A stretch of 41,237 nucleotides of DNA from JARRON01 sp037383845 (lineage in GTDB: Bacteria; Pseudomonadota; Gammaproteobacteria; Steroidobacterales; XN24): positions 1 through 41,237 of the forward strand of contig JARRON010000042.1 of NCBI GenBank assembly GCA_037383845.1, written 5' to 3'. Positions 41,065 through 41,237 of the stretch are shown here, piece after piece. The position numbers and the translations under genes were made by a program. The number at the start of each line of letters is the position of its first letter. Position 1 is the stretch's first letter. Below the pieces are notes generated by a model. The model saw only the letters and a list, made by a program, of their open reading frames with translations. It had not been told where the DNA came from and did no database searches.

Positions 41065-41237
41065 CCGCCGGGGGAGAGGGGCACGGAGCCGGAACGTGAT
41101 TCTTTCCGCCGGGGGAGAGGGGCACGGAGACGGATCGTCGCTCTTTCCGCCGGGGAAGAGGGGCACGGAGACGGAACGTCGCTCTTTCCGCCGGGGGAGA
41201 GGGGCACGGAGACGGAACGTCCTTCTTTCCGCCAGGG
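41065..41237. repeat. 41-bp tandem repeat, four copies and the start of a fifth
   Basis: Units start at 41065, 41106, 41147 and 41188 with a fragment from 41229. Each begins CCGCCGGGGGAGAGGGGCAC (one unit has GGGGAAG) and ends TCTTT. Copies differ at a few positions. There are no unique spacers, so it is not CRISPR. The C-rich left flank and the first unit's GGGGGAGAGGGG are inverse complements, as in REP-like elements. The array continues past the window edge. Confidence 0.85.

Noticed and set aside
41065..41237. CRISPR array or coding repeats at the right end
   Set aside because: The units are directly adjacent with no spacers, so it is not CRISPR. Minus-strand frames starting MPLSPGGK are just the repeat translated.

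Overview
The window is a GC-rich bacterial chromosome segment with tightly packed genes and short operons. The gene content suggests a gammaproteobacterium, possibly a salt- or alkali-adapted Chromatiales/Ectothiorhodospiraceae-type organism. The clues are fused CysN-CysC with CysD, PEP-CTERM proteins behind sigma-54-type promoters, a V-type ATPase operon, and a DUF1538 pair of the kind reported as a cation/proton antiporter. The taxonomic guess is inference from gene content only.

Left part (1-11.8 kb). The end of a sulfate-activation operon (cysD, cysNC; minus strand, cut by the window edge) is followed by surface-polysaccharide precursor genes: UDP-glucose dehydrogenase, a broken mannose-1-phosphate guanylyltransferase/isomerase, phosphomannomutase, and a convergent WecA-type GlcNAc-1-phosphate transferase. 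A carbamoyltransferase plus SxtJ-like membrane protein pair comes next, then a PlsC-type acyltransferase behind an unusually AT-rich palindromic promoter.

Middle (11.9-20.0 kb, minus strand). There is a nine-gene V-type ATPase operon in the transcription order G, C, I, K, F, E, A, B, D, nearly all with overlapping ends. It is followed by an MscS-type channel gene that is frameshifted, and a lipoprotein with two tandem Ig-like repeats. Next are a tRNA-Val and an ATP/ADP-carrier-type transporter that carries an unexpected cadherin-like C-terminal domain. A VTT-domain membrane protein, gltX, an L-2-hydroxyglutarate-dehydrogenase-like flavoprotein and the tRNA-Ala/tRNA-Glu pair close this part. 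Just after tRNA-Glu lies a small tRNA-derived palindromic element: an inverted and a direct copy of pieces of tRNA-Glu, with a chain of hairpins inserted into the T-loop.

Right part (29.5-41.2 kb). Two PEP-CTERM proteins (minus strand, each behind a TGGCACG-N4-(C/G)TGCA promoter) flank a four-gene plus-strand operon. It encodes a VTT membrane protein, a six-hairpin glycosidase-like protein, a GT4 glycosyltransferase resembling diacylglycerol glucosyltransferases, and a fusion of an alkaline-phosphatase-superfamily domain with an endonuclease/exonuclease/phosphatase domain. I infer a membrane glycolipid or lipid-remodelling function, and this is the best candidate for an undescribed system. 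The last operon (minus) has two DUF1538 membrane proteins, a PII-like protein and a two-CBS protein, which look like a transporter with its own nucleotide-sensing regulators. The window ends in 41-bp tandem repeats.

Two genes (manC, mscS) carry reading-frame damage. This could be real decay or assembly/sequencing error, and the sequence alone cannot tell which.
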